64,000 nt of DNA from Aeromicrobium tamlense (GTDB taxonomy: Bacteria > Actinomycetota > Actinomycetes > Propionibacteriales > Nocardioidaceae), in assembly GCF_013408555.1 (NCBI RefSeq), contig NZ_JACBZN010000001.1, positions 2,542,001-2,606,000 on the forward strand, read 5' to 3'. The translations under genes were made by a program, and so were the position numbers. Position 1 is the first letter of the stretch. Each line of letters opens with the position of its first letter. Shown here piece after piece: positions 55,071 through 63,085 of this stretch. Under the pieces are notes generated by a model. That model did not search any database. It worked only from the letters and a program-made list of their open reading frames with translations, and was not told the origin of the DNA.

Positions 55071-56336
55071 TCAGGCGATGCCGGCCGCGGCGAAGGCGTC
55101 GTAGGTGGGGGCGATCGTGGCGCGCGGGCCGACGGAACCGGCGACCGCGTCGAGCGTCTTGAGGCCGTGACCGGTGTTGATCACGACGGTCTCGAGCTCG
55201 GGGTCCAGCTGGCCCGTCTCGACGAGCTTCCTCAGCACGGCCACGGTGGTGCCACCGGCGGTCTCGGTGAAGATGCCCTCGGTGCGCGCGAGCAGGACGA
55301 TCGCGTCGCGGATCTGGTCGTCGTCGACCTCCTCGACGCCGCCGCCGGTGCCGCGCGCGATGTCGAGCACGTAGATGCCGTCGGCGGGGTTGCCGATCGC
55401 GAGCGACTTGGCGATCGTGTCGGGCCGCACCGGCCGGATCGCGTCGACGCCGTCCTTGAACGCGGTGGCGACGGGGTTGCAGCCCTGCGCCTGCGCGCCG
55501 AAGACGCGGTACGGCTTGTCCTCGACCAGGCCCAGCGCGATGAGCTCCTGGAAGGCCTTGTGCACCTTCGTCAGCTGGGAGCCCGAGGCGACGGGGATGA
55601 CGATCTGGTCGGGCAGGCGCCAGCCGAGCTGCTCGGCGATCTCGTAGCCGAGCGTCTTGGAGCCCTCGGCGTAGAACGGCCGCACGTTGACGTTGACGAA
55701 CGCCCAGCCCTCGTCCTCGCCGGCGATCTCGCTGGCCAGCTTGTTGACGTCGTCGTAGTTCCCGTCGACGGCGACCAGGTTGTCGGTGAAGATCGCCGAG
55801 TTCACCTGCTTGGGCGTCTCGAGGTTGCTCGGGATGAACACGACCGTGCGGATGCCGGCGCGGGCGCCCGCGGCCGCGACCGCGTTGGCGAGGTTGCCGG
55901 TCGACGGACAGGCGAAGACCTTGCTGCCGAACTCGCGCGCGGCGCTGAGCGCGCAGGCGACGACGCGGTCCTTGAAGGAGTTGGTGGGGTTCGTGCTGTC
56001 GTCCTTGACCCACAGCTTCGACAGGCCCAGCTCGGCCGCGAGGTTGCGCGCGTCGAGCAGGCGGGTGAAGCCCGGCTCGAGGTTGGGGCTGTCCTCGATG
56101 TCGGCGGGGACGGGCAGCAGCGCCTTGTAGCGCCAGATGTTCGTGGGGCCGGCCTCGATCTGCTCGCGGGTGACCGTGCCGAAGTCGTAGGCGATCTCGA
56201 GCGGGCCGAAGCACTCGTAGCAGGCGTAGTGGGGACCGAGCTCGCGCGTGGCGCCGCACTCGCGGCACTTCAGGGCGGTGGCGGGGCCGAAGGCACCCTC
56301 GCGAAGGGTGGTGCGGTCAGGGATCGTGACACTCAC
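55071..56336 (-). CDS. Threonine synthase homologue with N-terminal zinc ribbon, SAM-riboswitch controlled
   Basis: 421 residues; PLP-dependent fold type II. An N-terminal zinc ribbon (CRECGATRELGPHYACYEC) leads into LWVKDDSTNPTNSFKDRVVACAL (Schiff-base Lys), ACPSTGNLANAVAAAGARAG and VIPVASGSQLTKVHKAF. GNPADGIYVLDIARGTGGGVEEV and ETAGGTTVAVLRKLVE follow. Threonine synthase acts on O-phosphohomoserine. The SAM-I riboswitch upstream and the sulfur-carrier gene downstream suggest a sulfur role, possibly homocysteine formation. GTG 56336 is chosen because GGAG lies 5 nt upstream; the ATG at 56351 lies inside the riboswitch P1 stem. thrC is the conservative alternative. Confidence 0.88.
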   Translation of the reverse strand: MSVTIPDRTTLREGAFGPATALKCRECGATRELGPHYACYECFGPLEIAYDFGTVTREQIEAGPTNIWRYKALLPVPADIEDSPNLEPGFTRLLDARNLAAELGLSKLWVKDDSTNPTNSFKDRVVACALSAAREFGSKVFACPSTGNLANAVAAAGARAGIRTVVFIPSNLETPKQVNSAIFTDNLVAVDGNYDDVNKLASEIAGEDEGWAFVNVNVRPFYAEGSKTLGYEIAEQLGWRLPDQIVIPVASGSQLTKVHKAFQELIALGLVEDKPYRVFGAQAQGCNPVATAFKDGVDAIRPVRPDTIAKSLAIGNPADGIYVLDIARGTGGGVEEVDDDQIRDAIVLLARTEGIFTETAGGTTVAVLRKLVETGQLDPELETVVINTGHGLKTLDAVAGSVGPRATIAPTYDAFAAAGIA

Positions 56337-56347
56337 GACGACTCCAT

Positions 56348-56457
56348 TCATCTCTCCGGGCCGGCGTTCGACCGCGGACGGAATTAGCACCTGGCCGGTG
56401 GTCGGCTGGTTGCTGGGGCTTCGTCGGGCCGTGTCCCTCTGCCCCTCGGGATGAGTG
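56348..56457 (-). promoter_or_regulatory. SAM-I (S-box) riboswitch in the leader of the threonine-synthase homologue
   Basis: Read on the minus strand, P1 is formed by TCATC (56450-56454) and GATGA (56348-56352). The conserved core AGAGGGA (56434-56440), GGCCC (56426-56430), GAAGCCCC, GCAACC (56408-56413) and GGTGCTAATTCC (56380-56391) is intact. The P1 3' strand abuts the GGAG Shine-Dalgarno sequence at 56342-56345, so SAM binding probably limits translation initiation. Confidence 0.9.
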
Positions 56458-56462
56458 ATGCC

Positions 56463-56468
56463 AGCCTA
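56463..56468 (-). promoter_or_regulatory. -10 box of the riboswitch-controlled operon
   Basis: TAGGCT on the minus strand, about 7 nt before the riboswitch 5' end. A weak -35 TGGACG lies 18 bp further upstream (56487-56492). Confidence 0.6.
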
Positions 56469-56530
56469 GGGGCGCGTCTCACGATACGTCCACTTCGTCC
56501 GGATGCCGAGACGAGCGGGAGGGGCGAGCG

Positions 56531-57304
56531 TCAGACCGGGGCGAACCGGTCGGCGAGGTCGCCGAGCCAGGCCGCGACGTCGTCGGGCCCGTCGAGCACC
56601 ACGTCGGCGAGCGCGACGAGCGCGTCCTGCTCCTCGGAGGCCGAGCACACGAGGGTGACGTCCATCCCCTGCTCGCGCAGGGCGATGGCCTCGCGGAACG
56701 CCGGCAGGTCGCCGAGGTCGTCGCCGGCGTAGATGACCGCACCGGGCGAGACGCGGCCGATGATGCCGCGCAGGGTCTGGCCCTTGTCGGTGCCCGAGGC
56801 GCGCAGCTCGATCACCTGGCGGCCGGGCTCGAGGTGCAGGCCGACCTCGGTGGCGAGCGCCTCGATCTGCGGAGCCAGCTCGTCGAGCAGGCCCGGCGCG
56901 ACGCCGCGCGTGTGCAGCGCGATCGCCAGGCCCTTGTCCTCGACCCGGATGCGCGACGCATCGTGCTCGCGCATCCACTGCGGCAGGCGCGCGGCCAGCT
57001 GCGAGACGGCCTCGGGGCGCGACGGCCGGGTCAGCTCGCCCGTGGCGGCGTCCCAGCGCTCGGCGCCGTACTGGCCGCAGACGACCAGGTGCTCCAGGCC
57101 GTCGCCCTCCTCGAAGCGGCCGAGCCGGCGCACCTGGTCGACGGGACGTCCGGTGATGATCGCGATCGTCCCCAGGATCGGCCCGAGACGCCGCAGCGCC
57201 GCGAGGGACTCGGGGTGGATGTACGCCGACGCGGGGTCCTCGACGATCGGCGCGAGCGTGCCGTCGAAGTCCAGCGCGAGCAGGGTGCGCCCCGGATCAG
57301 TCAT
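56531..57304 (-). CDS. otsB: Trehalose-6-phosphate phosphatase
   Basis: HAD-superfamily phosphatase releasing trehalose; 257 residues. Motif I is LLALDFDGTLAPIVEDPASA, motif II AIITGRPVDQV, motif III with Lys in SGTDKGQTLRGI, and motif IV VIYAGDDLGDLPAFREA. GTPase-like cap features match OtsB. Its synthase partner otsA lies divergently at 58300. The ATG at 57304 has CATACT 6 nt upstream, a weak leaderless-type -10. Confidence 0.95.
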   Translation of the reverse strand: MTDPGRTLLALDFDGTLAPIVEDPASAYIHPESLAALRRLGPILGTIAIITGRPVDQVRRLGRFEEGDGLEHLVVCGQYGAERWDAATGELTRPSRPEAVSQLAARLPQWMREHDASRIRVEDKGLAIALHTRGVAPGLLDELAPQIEALATEVGLHLEPGRQVIELRASGTDKGQTLRGIIGRVSPGAVIYAGDDLGDLPAFREAIALREQGMDVTLVCSASEEQDALVALADVVLDGPDDVAAWLGDLADRFAPV

Positions 57305-57334
57305 GGGAAGAGTATGGCGCGGCCGCACGAGGGG

Positions 57335-57895
57335 TCAGCGGGGGCTGGCCAGCACGACCGTCAGGTTGCTGGTGGACATGTTCCCCGTGGCGGGCATGAG
57401 GCGCACGATCCCGAGGTCGCTGCCGAGCAGCGCGGCCTCGGCCTGGCGTCCCGCCGGGTAGTAGACGGTGTCCTGCGGGACCCCACCGCGCCAGTCGGCC
57501 ACGGCGCCGACGGTCCAGCCGGCGGCACGGGCCTGGCCGGCGACGCGGGCGGCGAGGCCGCCGATGCCGATCTGGTTGTAGACCGAGACGCCGATCGACC
57601 GGGTCGCGGTGGGCTCGGTGGTCGGCTCGGTCGTGGGCTCGGCGGTGGGCTCGGTCGTCTTCTTCGGCTTCGGCTTCGCGGAGGCCTTCTTCGTGGGCTT
57701 GGACGTCGGGCCCGTGCTGGTGCGCTGCGCGGACTGCGCGGGCGCCTCGTCCTCGCGGACGGCCTCGATGATCGCCCAGCCGCCGAGGGCACCGAGGATC
57801 AGCCAGACGGCGGGCAGCACGACGACGTGCCACGGGCGACGACGCTCGGGCTCACGCCGGTCGTCGCGCGGTTCGAGGGGCGGCTGCTCCTCCAC
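57335..57895 (-). CDS. LytR_C-domain protein with N-terminal membrane anchor
   Basis: 186 residues. A charged cytoplasmic N-terminus is followed by one transmembrane helix (HVVVLPAVWLILGALGGWAIIEAV). A low-complexity Thr/Glu/Pro/Lys linker (repeated TEPT units) leads to an extracytoplasmic LytR_cpsA_psr C-terminal domain (RSIGVSVYNQIGIGGLAARVAGQARAAGWTVGAVADWRG). Such domains occur beside wall-polymer ligases; here it stands alone. One base separates its start from the DUF3263 stop, suggesting co-transcription. Confidence 0.85.
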   Translation of the reverse strand: MEEQPPLEPRDDRREPERRRPWHVVVLPAVWLILGALGGWAIIEAVREDEAPAQSAQRTSTGPTSKPTKKASAKPKPKKTTEPTAEPTTEPTTEPTATRSIGVSVYNQIGIGGLAARVAGQARAAGWTVGAVADWRGGVPQDTVYYPAGRQAEAALLGSDLGIVRLMPATGNMSTSNLTVVLASPR

Positions 57896-57896
57896 C

Positions 57897-58187
57897 TCAG
57901 CGGTCGGAGCCGGTACGCCGGGCCTGGCGCTGACGCTGGCGCTGCGAACGGAGGCGGCGCAGGCGCTTGACGAGCAGCGGGTCGTGCGCGAGCGCGTCCT
58001 CGGAGTCGATCAGCGCGTTGAGGATCTGGTAGTAGCGGGTGGCGGTCATGTCGAACTTGTCGCGGATCGCCTGCTCCTTGGCGCCGGCGTACTTCCACCA
58101 CAGGCGCTCGAGCTCGAGCATCTCGCGGTCGCGATCGGACAATGCGCCGTCGCGGACCGCTTGGTCGTGACTCTCCACCGCTGCCAT
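57897..58187 (-). CDS. DUF3263 small helical DNA-binding-like protein
   Basis: 96 residues. LSDRDREMLELERLWWKYAGAKEQAIRDKFDMTATRYYQILNALID looks like a helix-turn-helix resembling sigma-factor region 4, followed by a basic tail (KRLRRLRSQRQRQRQARR). This matches the actinobacterial DUF3263 family, probably regulatory. The ATG at 58187 has TACAGT 7 nt upstream. It is divergent from otsA. Confidence 0.88.
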   Translation of the reverse strand: MAAVESHDQAVRDGALSDRDREMLELERLWWKYAGAKEQAIRDKFDMTATRYYQILNALIDSEDALAHDPLLVKRLRRLRSQRQRQRQARRTGSDR

Positions 58188-58194
58188 GTGCCCG

Positions 58195-58200
58195 ACTGTA
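58195..58200 (-). promoter_or_regulatory. -10 box for the DUF3263-LytR_C genes
   Basis: TACAGT on the minus strand, 7 nt before the ATG at 58187. Confidence 0.45.
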
Positions 58201-58287
58201 CCGGCGAAATCACACGCTTGTCATTCCCGTTCGCCGAAACCGTCGCCCCACCGCGTGAGGTCCGCGGCGGGCGGGCCCGTTCTCCTC

Positions 58288-58293
58288 TAGGCT
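58288..58293 (+). promoter_or_regulatory. -10 box of leaderless-type promoter for otsA
   Basis: TAGGCT lies exactly 6 nt before the ATG at 58300; no Shine-Dalgarno sequence. Confidence 0.6.
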
Positions 58294-58299
58294 GGCCGC

Positions 58300-59724
58300 A
58301 TGGCGCCCGAGAAGACCGACTTCCTCGTGATCGCCAACCGCCTGCCCGTCGACCGCCGGATCGGCGACGACGGCGAGGTCTCGTGGCGCACGTCGCCCGG
58401 CGGTCTGGTCACGGCACTCGAACCGGTCATGAAGCTCCAGGGCGGGGCGTGGATCGGCTGGCACGGTGCCGCCGACGAGGACCTCCCCGAGTTCGAGCAC
58501 GACGGCCTGCGACTCGTCCCGGTGCCGCTGACCGAGCTGGAGGTCGAGGAGTACTACGAGGGCTTCTCCAACGGCACCCTCTGGCCGCTCTACCACGACG
58601 TCGTCGTCACCCCGGAGTACCACCGCGAGTGGTGGGACGCCTACGTCACGGTCAACCGCCGCTTCGCCGAGAAGGCCGCCTCCCTCGCCGCGCAGGGCGC
58701 GGTCGTGTGGGTGCAGGACTACCAGCTGCAGCTCGTCCCGCAGATGCTGCGCGAGCTGCGCCCCGACCTGCTGATCGGCTTCTTCCTGCACATCCCGTTC
58801 CCGCCCACCGAGCTGTTCCAGCAGCTGCCGTGGCGCCGCCAGATCCTCGAGGGCCTGCTGGGCGCCGACCTCGTCGGCTTCCAGATGCCCGGTGGCGCGC
58901 AGAACTTCGCCCGCCTCGTGCGTCAGCGCGTGGGCCACCGCACCGTGCGCGACACCGTCTTCCTGCCCGACGGCCGCAAGGTCCTGGCGCGGGCCTACCC
59001 GATCTCGATCGACGCGCGCGGCTTCGAGCAGCTCTCGCGCACCCCCGAGGTCATCGCCCGGGCGCAGGAGATCCGCGACAGCCTCGGCAACCCGCGGCAC
59101 GTGCTCATCGGCATCGACCGCCTCGACTACACCAAGGGCCTGCCCCAGCGGCTGCGCGCCTTCGGCGAGCTCGTGCGCGACGGCGTGATCGACGTCGACG
59201 AGGCCGTGTTCGTCCAGGTCGCCACCCCGTCGCGCGAGCGCGTGCACCAGTACCGCCTGCTGCGCGACGACATCAACCGCCTCGTGGGCCGGATCAACGG
59301 CGACATGGGCCGCATCGGCCAGCAGCCGATCCAGTACCTGCACGCCTCGTTCCCGCGCGAGGAGATGGCCGCGATGTACCGGGCCGCCGACGTCATGGTG
59401 GTCACCCCGCTGCGCGACGGCATGAACCTCGTCGCCAAGGAGTACATCGCCACGCGCTGGGACGACCGCGGCGCGCTCGTGCTCAGCGAGTTCGCCGGTG
59501 CCGCCGGCGAGCTCCGACAGGCGTTCCAGGTCAACCCGCACGACATCAACGGCATGAAGCAGGCGCTGCTCGAGGCCATGCAGGCGCCTCCGGTCGACCT
59601 GCGCAAGCGGATGCGCGCGCTGCGCAAGCAGGTGATGGAGAACGACATCGAGCGCTGGGCCACCACGTTCCTGGCCGAGCTCGCCGAGGCCCGTGACACC
59701 GGTCCGGCCGACGGTGACGACTGA
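58300..59724 (+). CDS. otsA: Trehalose-6-phosphate synthase
   Basis: GT20 enzyme transferring glucose from a nucleotide donor to glucose-6-phosphate. 474 residues: FLVIANRLPVDR, TSPGGLVTALEPVM, VWVQDYQLQLVPQMLRELRPDLLIGFFLHIPFPPTELF, GIDRLDYTKGLPQRLRAF, and VTPLRDGMNLVAKEYIA with the donor-binding E. Trehalose is a compatible solute and, in actinomycetes, a precursor of wall glycolipids. The 3' end overlaps the transporter gene by 11 nt with the GTG start chosen there. Confidence 0.97.
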   Translation: MAPEKTDFLVIANRLPVDRRIGDDGEVSWRTSPGGLVTALEPVMKLQGGAWIGWHGAADEDLPEFEHDGLRLVPVPLTELEVEEYYEGFSNGTLWPLYHDVVVTPEYHREWWDAYVTVNRRFAEKAASLAAQGAVVWVQDYQLQLVPQMLRELRPDLLIGFFLHIPFPPTELFQQLPWRRQILEGLLGADLVGFQMPGGAQNFARLVRQRVGHRTVRDTVFLPDGRKVLARAYPISIDARGFEQLSRTPEVIARAQEIRDSLGNPRHVLIGIDRLDYTKGLPQRLRAFGELVRDGVIDVDEAVFVQVATPSRERVHQYRLLRDDINRLVGRINGDMGRIGQQPIQYLHASFPREEMAAMYRAADVMVVTPLRDGMNLVAKEYIATRWDDRGALVLSEFAGAAGELRQAFQVNPHDINGMKQALLEAMQAPPVDLRKRMRALRKQVMENDIERWATTFLAELAEARDTGPADGDD

Positions 59725-61027
59725 GCTTCCGGCCCGGGTCCGGCGCGGCTACGCGCTCGGCAGCGTCGCCACCGGGACCTTCGGCACCGTCCCCGGACTG
59801 CTGCTGCTGCCCTACCTGACCGACGAGATCGGCATCGGCGCGGCGCTGGCCGGCGTGCTGGTGTTCGCGCCGAAGGCGTGGGACGTCGTCCTCAACCCGA
59901 TCGCGGGGCGCATCAGCGACCGCTCCACGCATCCCGCCGGGCGGCGCCGTCCGTTCCTCGTGCGGGCCGGGCTCACCCTGGCCGTGCTGTTCGCGGTGAT
60001 GTTCGCCGGTCCCACCGAGCCGCAGGCCCTGGCCGCCGCGTGGGTGGCCGTGGCGTTCCTGGGCTGCGCGAGCGCCTATGCGTTCTTCCAGGTGCCCTAC
60101 GTCGCGATGCCGGCCGAGCTGACGCTCGACTACGCCGAGCGGACGCGCCTCATGACGTGGCGCGTCGTCGTCCTCGCGCTGGCGATCCTGGTCTCGGGCG
60201 CCACCGCCCCGATCGTGGCCGACCAGCTGGGGCACGCGGCGATGGGCGCGTACGTCGGCCTCGTCATCGCGCTCGGCGTGCTGGGCGCGTGGTGGGGAAC
60301 GCGCGGCGCGCCCGAGCACCCCACCGAGACCGCGGGCGGCACGTTCGCCGACCAGCTGCGGCTCGTGGCCCAGAACCCCGACTTCCGCGCGGTGCTGCTG
60401 ACGTTCGTCGTGCAGGCCGCCGCGATCGGCACGGTGCTGGCGGGCGTGGCCTACGTGGCCGACGACCTGCTCGACAGCACGGCCGCCAACACGTTCCTGT
60501 TCGTCGCCTTCGTCGGTCCCGCGCTGCTCGTCACGCCGCTGTGGGAGCGCTACGCCACCACCCGCGGCAAGCGGTCGGGGTACGCCGTCGCCACCGTCTT
60601 CCTCGTGATCGGGATGGCCGCACTGCTGGCGGCGCACGAGGGCTGGCTCGCGCTCACCTATGTCGCCGCCGCACTCGTGGGCATCGGGTACGCCGGGGCC
60701 CAGGTCTTCCCGATGGCGATGCTGCCCGACGTGGCCGCCGACGACGCCTCGCGCAGCGGGGCCAACCGCATCGGCGTGTTCACCGGCGTGTGGACCGCGG
60801 GCGAGACGCTCGGCCTCGCCCTCGGGCCCGGCATCTTCGCGCTCGTGCTGACGGCCGGTGGCTACGTGTCGTCGACGTCCGGCGTCACCGTCGACCAGCC
60901 CGACGGCGCCCGCCTCGCGATCGCGCTGGGCTTCTCGGTGCTGCCGGCCCTCCTGTCCGCGATCAGCCTCGTGCTGCTGCGCGGCTACCGACTCGACGAC
61001 CGACTGAGGAGTGCCGATGTCGCCTGA
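59714..61027 (+). CDS. Glycoside-pentoside-hexuronide-type MFS transporter
   Basis: 437 residues, about twelve transmembrane helices. It opens RRGYALGSVATGTFGTVPGLLLLPYLTDEIGIGAALAGVLVFAPKAWDVVLNPIAGRISDRSTHPAGRRRPFLVRAG, where the DxxxxPxxGxxSDRT...GRRRP signature is typical of GPH cation symporters. YAFFQVPYVAMPAELT is also characteristic. The substrate is unknown; adjacency to otsA makes a sugar possible. GTG 59714 is preferred; GTG 59693 would lengthen the overlap with otsA. Confidence 0.88.
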   Translation: MTTELPARVRRGYALGSVATGTFGTVPGLLLLPYLTDEIGIGAALAGVLVFAPKAWDVVLNPIAGRISDRSTHPAGRRRPFLVRAGLTLAVLFAVMFAGPTEPQALAAAWVAVAFLGCASAYAFFQVPYVAMPAELTLDYAERTRLMTWRVVVLALAILVSGATAPIVADQLGHAAMGAYVGLVIALGVLGAWWGTRGAPEHPTETAGGTFADQLRLVAQNPDFRAVLLTFVVQAAAIGTVLAGVAYVADDLLDSTAANTFLFVAFVGPALLVTPLWERYATTRGKRSGYAVATVFLVIGMAALLAAHEGWLALTYVAAALVGIGYAGAQVFPMAMLPDVAADDASRSGANRIGVFTGVWTAGETLGLALGPGIFALVLTAGGYVSSTSGVTVDQPDGARLAIALGFSVLPALLSAISLVLLRGYRLDDRLRSADVA

Positions 61028-62426
61028 GCAGGTCCTCGCCGAGCTCGCCGCCCGCCGCGAGGGCGACCTCCCCACCCACGGCGGCCGCACGCTGGCGTAC
61101 GTCTACGACTCGGGACTGGCCGAAGCCGACGAGGTCGCCCGACAGGCCGTCGCGATGTACGCCGCCACGAACGGCCTCGACCCCACCGCCTTCCCCAGCC
61201 TGCTGTCGATGGAGGCCGACCTCGTCGGCTTCGCACGCTCGATCCTGCACGGTGGCGACGAGGTCGTCGGCACGGTGACGTCCGGCGGCACCGAGTCGAT
61301 CCTGCTGGCGGTGCAGACCGCGCGCGATGCCGCCGGCGTGGAGCGCCCGGCGATGGTCGTGCCCAGCACGATCCACGCGGCCTTCGCCAAGGCCGCCCAC
61401 TACTTCGGGGTCGAGCTCGTCGCGGTCCCGGTGGGAGCCGGACACCGCGCCGACGTCGACGCGATGACCGAGGCGATCGACCGTCTGGGCGACCGCGTGG
61501 TGCTGGTGGCCGCCAGCACGCCCTCGTATGCCCACGGCGTCATCGACCCCGTCGAGGAGCTGGCCGCCGTCACCCGCGAGCGCGGGCTGCGCCTGCACGT
61601 CGACGCGTGCATCGGCGGCTGGATCCTGCCGTGGACCCCCGACGCTCCCCCGTGGGACTTCGCGGTGCCCGGCGTCACCAGCCTCTCGGTCGACCTCCAC
61701 AAGTACGCGTACACGCCCAAGGGGGTGTCGCTGCTGCTGCACGCCGACGCGTCGCTGCGCCGGCCGCAGTTCTTCGCGCACGCCGACTGGCCCGGCTACA
61801 CGATGCTGAACTCCACCACGCAGTCCACGAAGTCCGGCGGACCGCTCGCCGCCGCGTGGGCCGTGGTCCAGCTGATCGGTGCCGACGGCTACCGCGACCT
61901 CGTCCGCCGCACGCTCGACGGCACCCGCGAGCTGGCCGACGGCATCGAGGCCACCGAGCACCTGCACCTCGTCGAGCGGCCCGACACCTCGCTCGTCGTC
62001 GTGGGCACCGACGACGCCGTCGACGTGTTCACGATCAGCGACCTCATGCTCGACCGCGGCTGGTTCGTGCAGCCGCAGATGCGGTTCGGCGACGAGCCGG
62101 CGAACCTGCACCTGACGATCTCGGCGGCCACGGCCGCGTCGGTGCCCGAGTTCCTCGACGCACTGCGCGCGTCGGTGGCGCAGGCGGCCGAGCAGGGACC
62201 GATCCACATCGACCCGCTGCTCGCCGAGGCGGCCGCGACGCTGGACCCGGACACCCTCGACGACGAGGCGTTCGACGGCCTGCTGGCGCTCGCGGGGCTG
62301 GCCGGCGAGGGCGGAGAGGTCGCGGTGCCCGAGCGCCTCGGACCGGTCAACGCACTCGTCGACGTCGCTCCGCCGCGGGTGCGGGAGGCGCTGATGATCG
62401 CCTTCCTCGACCGTCTGACACGCTGA
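61017..62426 (+). CDS. PLP-dependent decarboxylase/sphingosine-1-phosphate-lyase-like enzyme
   Basis: 469 residues, fold type I. Motifs are YDSGLAEADEVARQAVAMYAATNGLDPTAFPSLLSMEADLVG, VTSGGTESILLAVQTAR, LRLHVDACIGGWILP (cofactor Asp) and the Schiff-base Lys in SLSVDLHKYAYTPKGVSLLL. QPQMRFGDEPANLHLTIS follows near the C-terminus. The group includes glutamate decarboxylases, tyrosine decarboxylases and sphingosine-phosphate lyases; the HKYAYTPKG context is closest to the lyase-like group. Substrate unknown. GAGGAG precedes the ATG by 5 nt, and the gene overlaps the transporter end, so the two are probably coupled. Confidence 0.85.
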   Translation: MSPEQVLAELAARREGDLPTHGGRTLAYVYDSGLAEADEVARQAVAMYAATNGLDPTAFPSLLSMEADLVGFARSILHGGDEVVGTVTSGGTESILLAVQTARDAAGVERPAMVVPSTIHAAFAKAAHYFGVELVAVPVGAGHRADVDAMTEAIDRLGDRVVLVAASTPSYAHGVIDPVEELAAVTRERGLRLHVDACIGGWILPWTPDAPPWDFAVPGVTSLSVDLHKYAYTPKGVSLLLHADASLRRPQFFAHADWPGYTMLNSTTQSTKSGGPLAAAWAVVQLIGADGYRDLVRRTLDGTRELADGIEATEHLHLVERPDTSLVVVGTDDAVDVFTISDLMLDRGWFVQPQMRFGDEPANLHLTISAATAASVPEFLDALRASVAQAAEQGPIHIDPLLAEAAATLDPDTLDDEAFDGLLALAGLAGEGGEVAVPERLGPVNALVDVAPPRVREALMIAFLDRLTR

Positions 62427-62430
62427 TCCC

Positions 62431-63027
62431 GTGACCGATCCCTGGACCACGCCGGTGCCGATCGCCGGGCGCCTCGTGCGCCTCGAGCCCCTCGGACCCG
62501 AGCACGCCGAGGGCCTCGCCGCCGCCGGCGACGACCCCGCCGTCTTCGAGCACCTGCGCCGCTGGGACGTCATGTCCCCCGAGGTCGCGGCCGCCCACAT
62601 CGCGCGTGCCGTGGCCGACCCGGCGCTGGTGCCGTGGGCGCAGATCGACGCCCACACGGGCGAGGTGGCGGGGACGACCTCCTACTACGACGTCGACGCC
62701 GAGCTCCGCACCGTGGCGATCGGGCACACCTGGATCGGCCGGCGCTTCTGGCGGACCGGGCTCAACACCGAGGCCAAGCTGCTGCTGCTCACGCGGGCGT
62801 TCGACGAGCTCGGCTGCGTGCGCGTCGTGTGGCACACCGACATCCGCAACGACCGGTCACAGGCCGCGATCGCGCGGCTCGGCGCCCAGCGCGAGGGCGT
62901 GCTGCGCAAGCACAAGCTGCGCGACGACGGCAGCTGGCGCGACACCGTGACCTACTCGATGCTCGACGACGAGTGGCCCGCCGCGCGCGATCGGCTGACG
63001 GCGCGCCTCGCGGCCGACGCAGGATGA
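62431..63027 (+). CDS. GNAT-family N-acetyltransferase (RimJ/RimL-like)
   Basis: 198 residues. It opens PIAGRLVRLEPLGPEHAEGLAAAGDD and has the acetyl-CoA-binding region IGHTWIGRRFWRTGLNTEAKLLLLTRAFDELGCVRVVWHTDIRNDRSQAAIARLGAQREGVLRKH. This is the RimJ/RimL-type arrangement in which an N-terminal amine or small molecule is acetylated. The GTG start is 4 nt after the upstream stop, so it is probably part of the same transcript. Substrate unknown. Confidence 0.92.
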   Translation: MTDPWTTPVPIAGRLVRLEPLGPEHAEGLAAAGDDPAVFEHLRRWDVMSPEVAAAHIARAVADPALVPWAQIDAHTGEVAGTTSYYDVDAELRTVAIGHTWIGRRFWRTGLNTEAKLLLLTRAFDELGCVRVVWHTDIRNDRSQAAIARLGAQREGVLRKHKLRDDGSWRDTVTYSMLDDEWPAARDRLTARLAADAG

Positions 63028-63085
63028 GGCATTCGGGTACCGGAGCGGGGCGCGATGCCTCGTCGTTCGTCCCGGCGGAGCCGCG

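Noticed and set aside
56349-56351. ATG at 56351 as the start of the threonine-synthase homologue
   Set aside because: It lies in the riboswitch P1 strand with only 2 nt to the GGAG-like sequence; the GTG at 56336 has proper spacing.
57600-57665. Imperfect GTGGGCTCGG-type tandem repeat
   Set aside because: It encodes the TEPT linker of the LytR_C protein, a normal low-complexity stalk.
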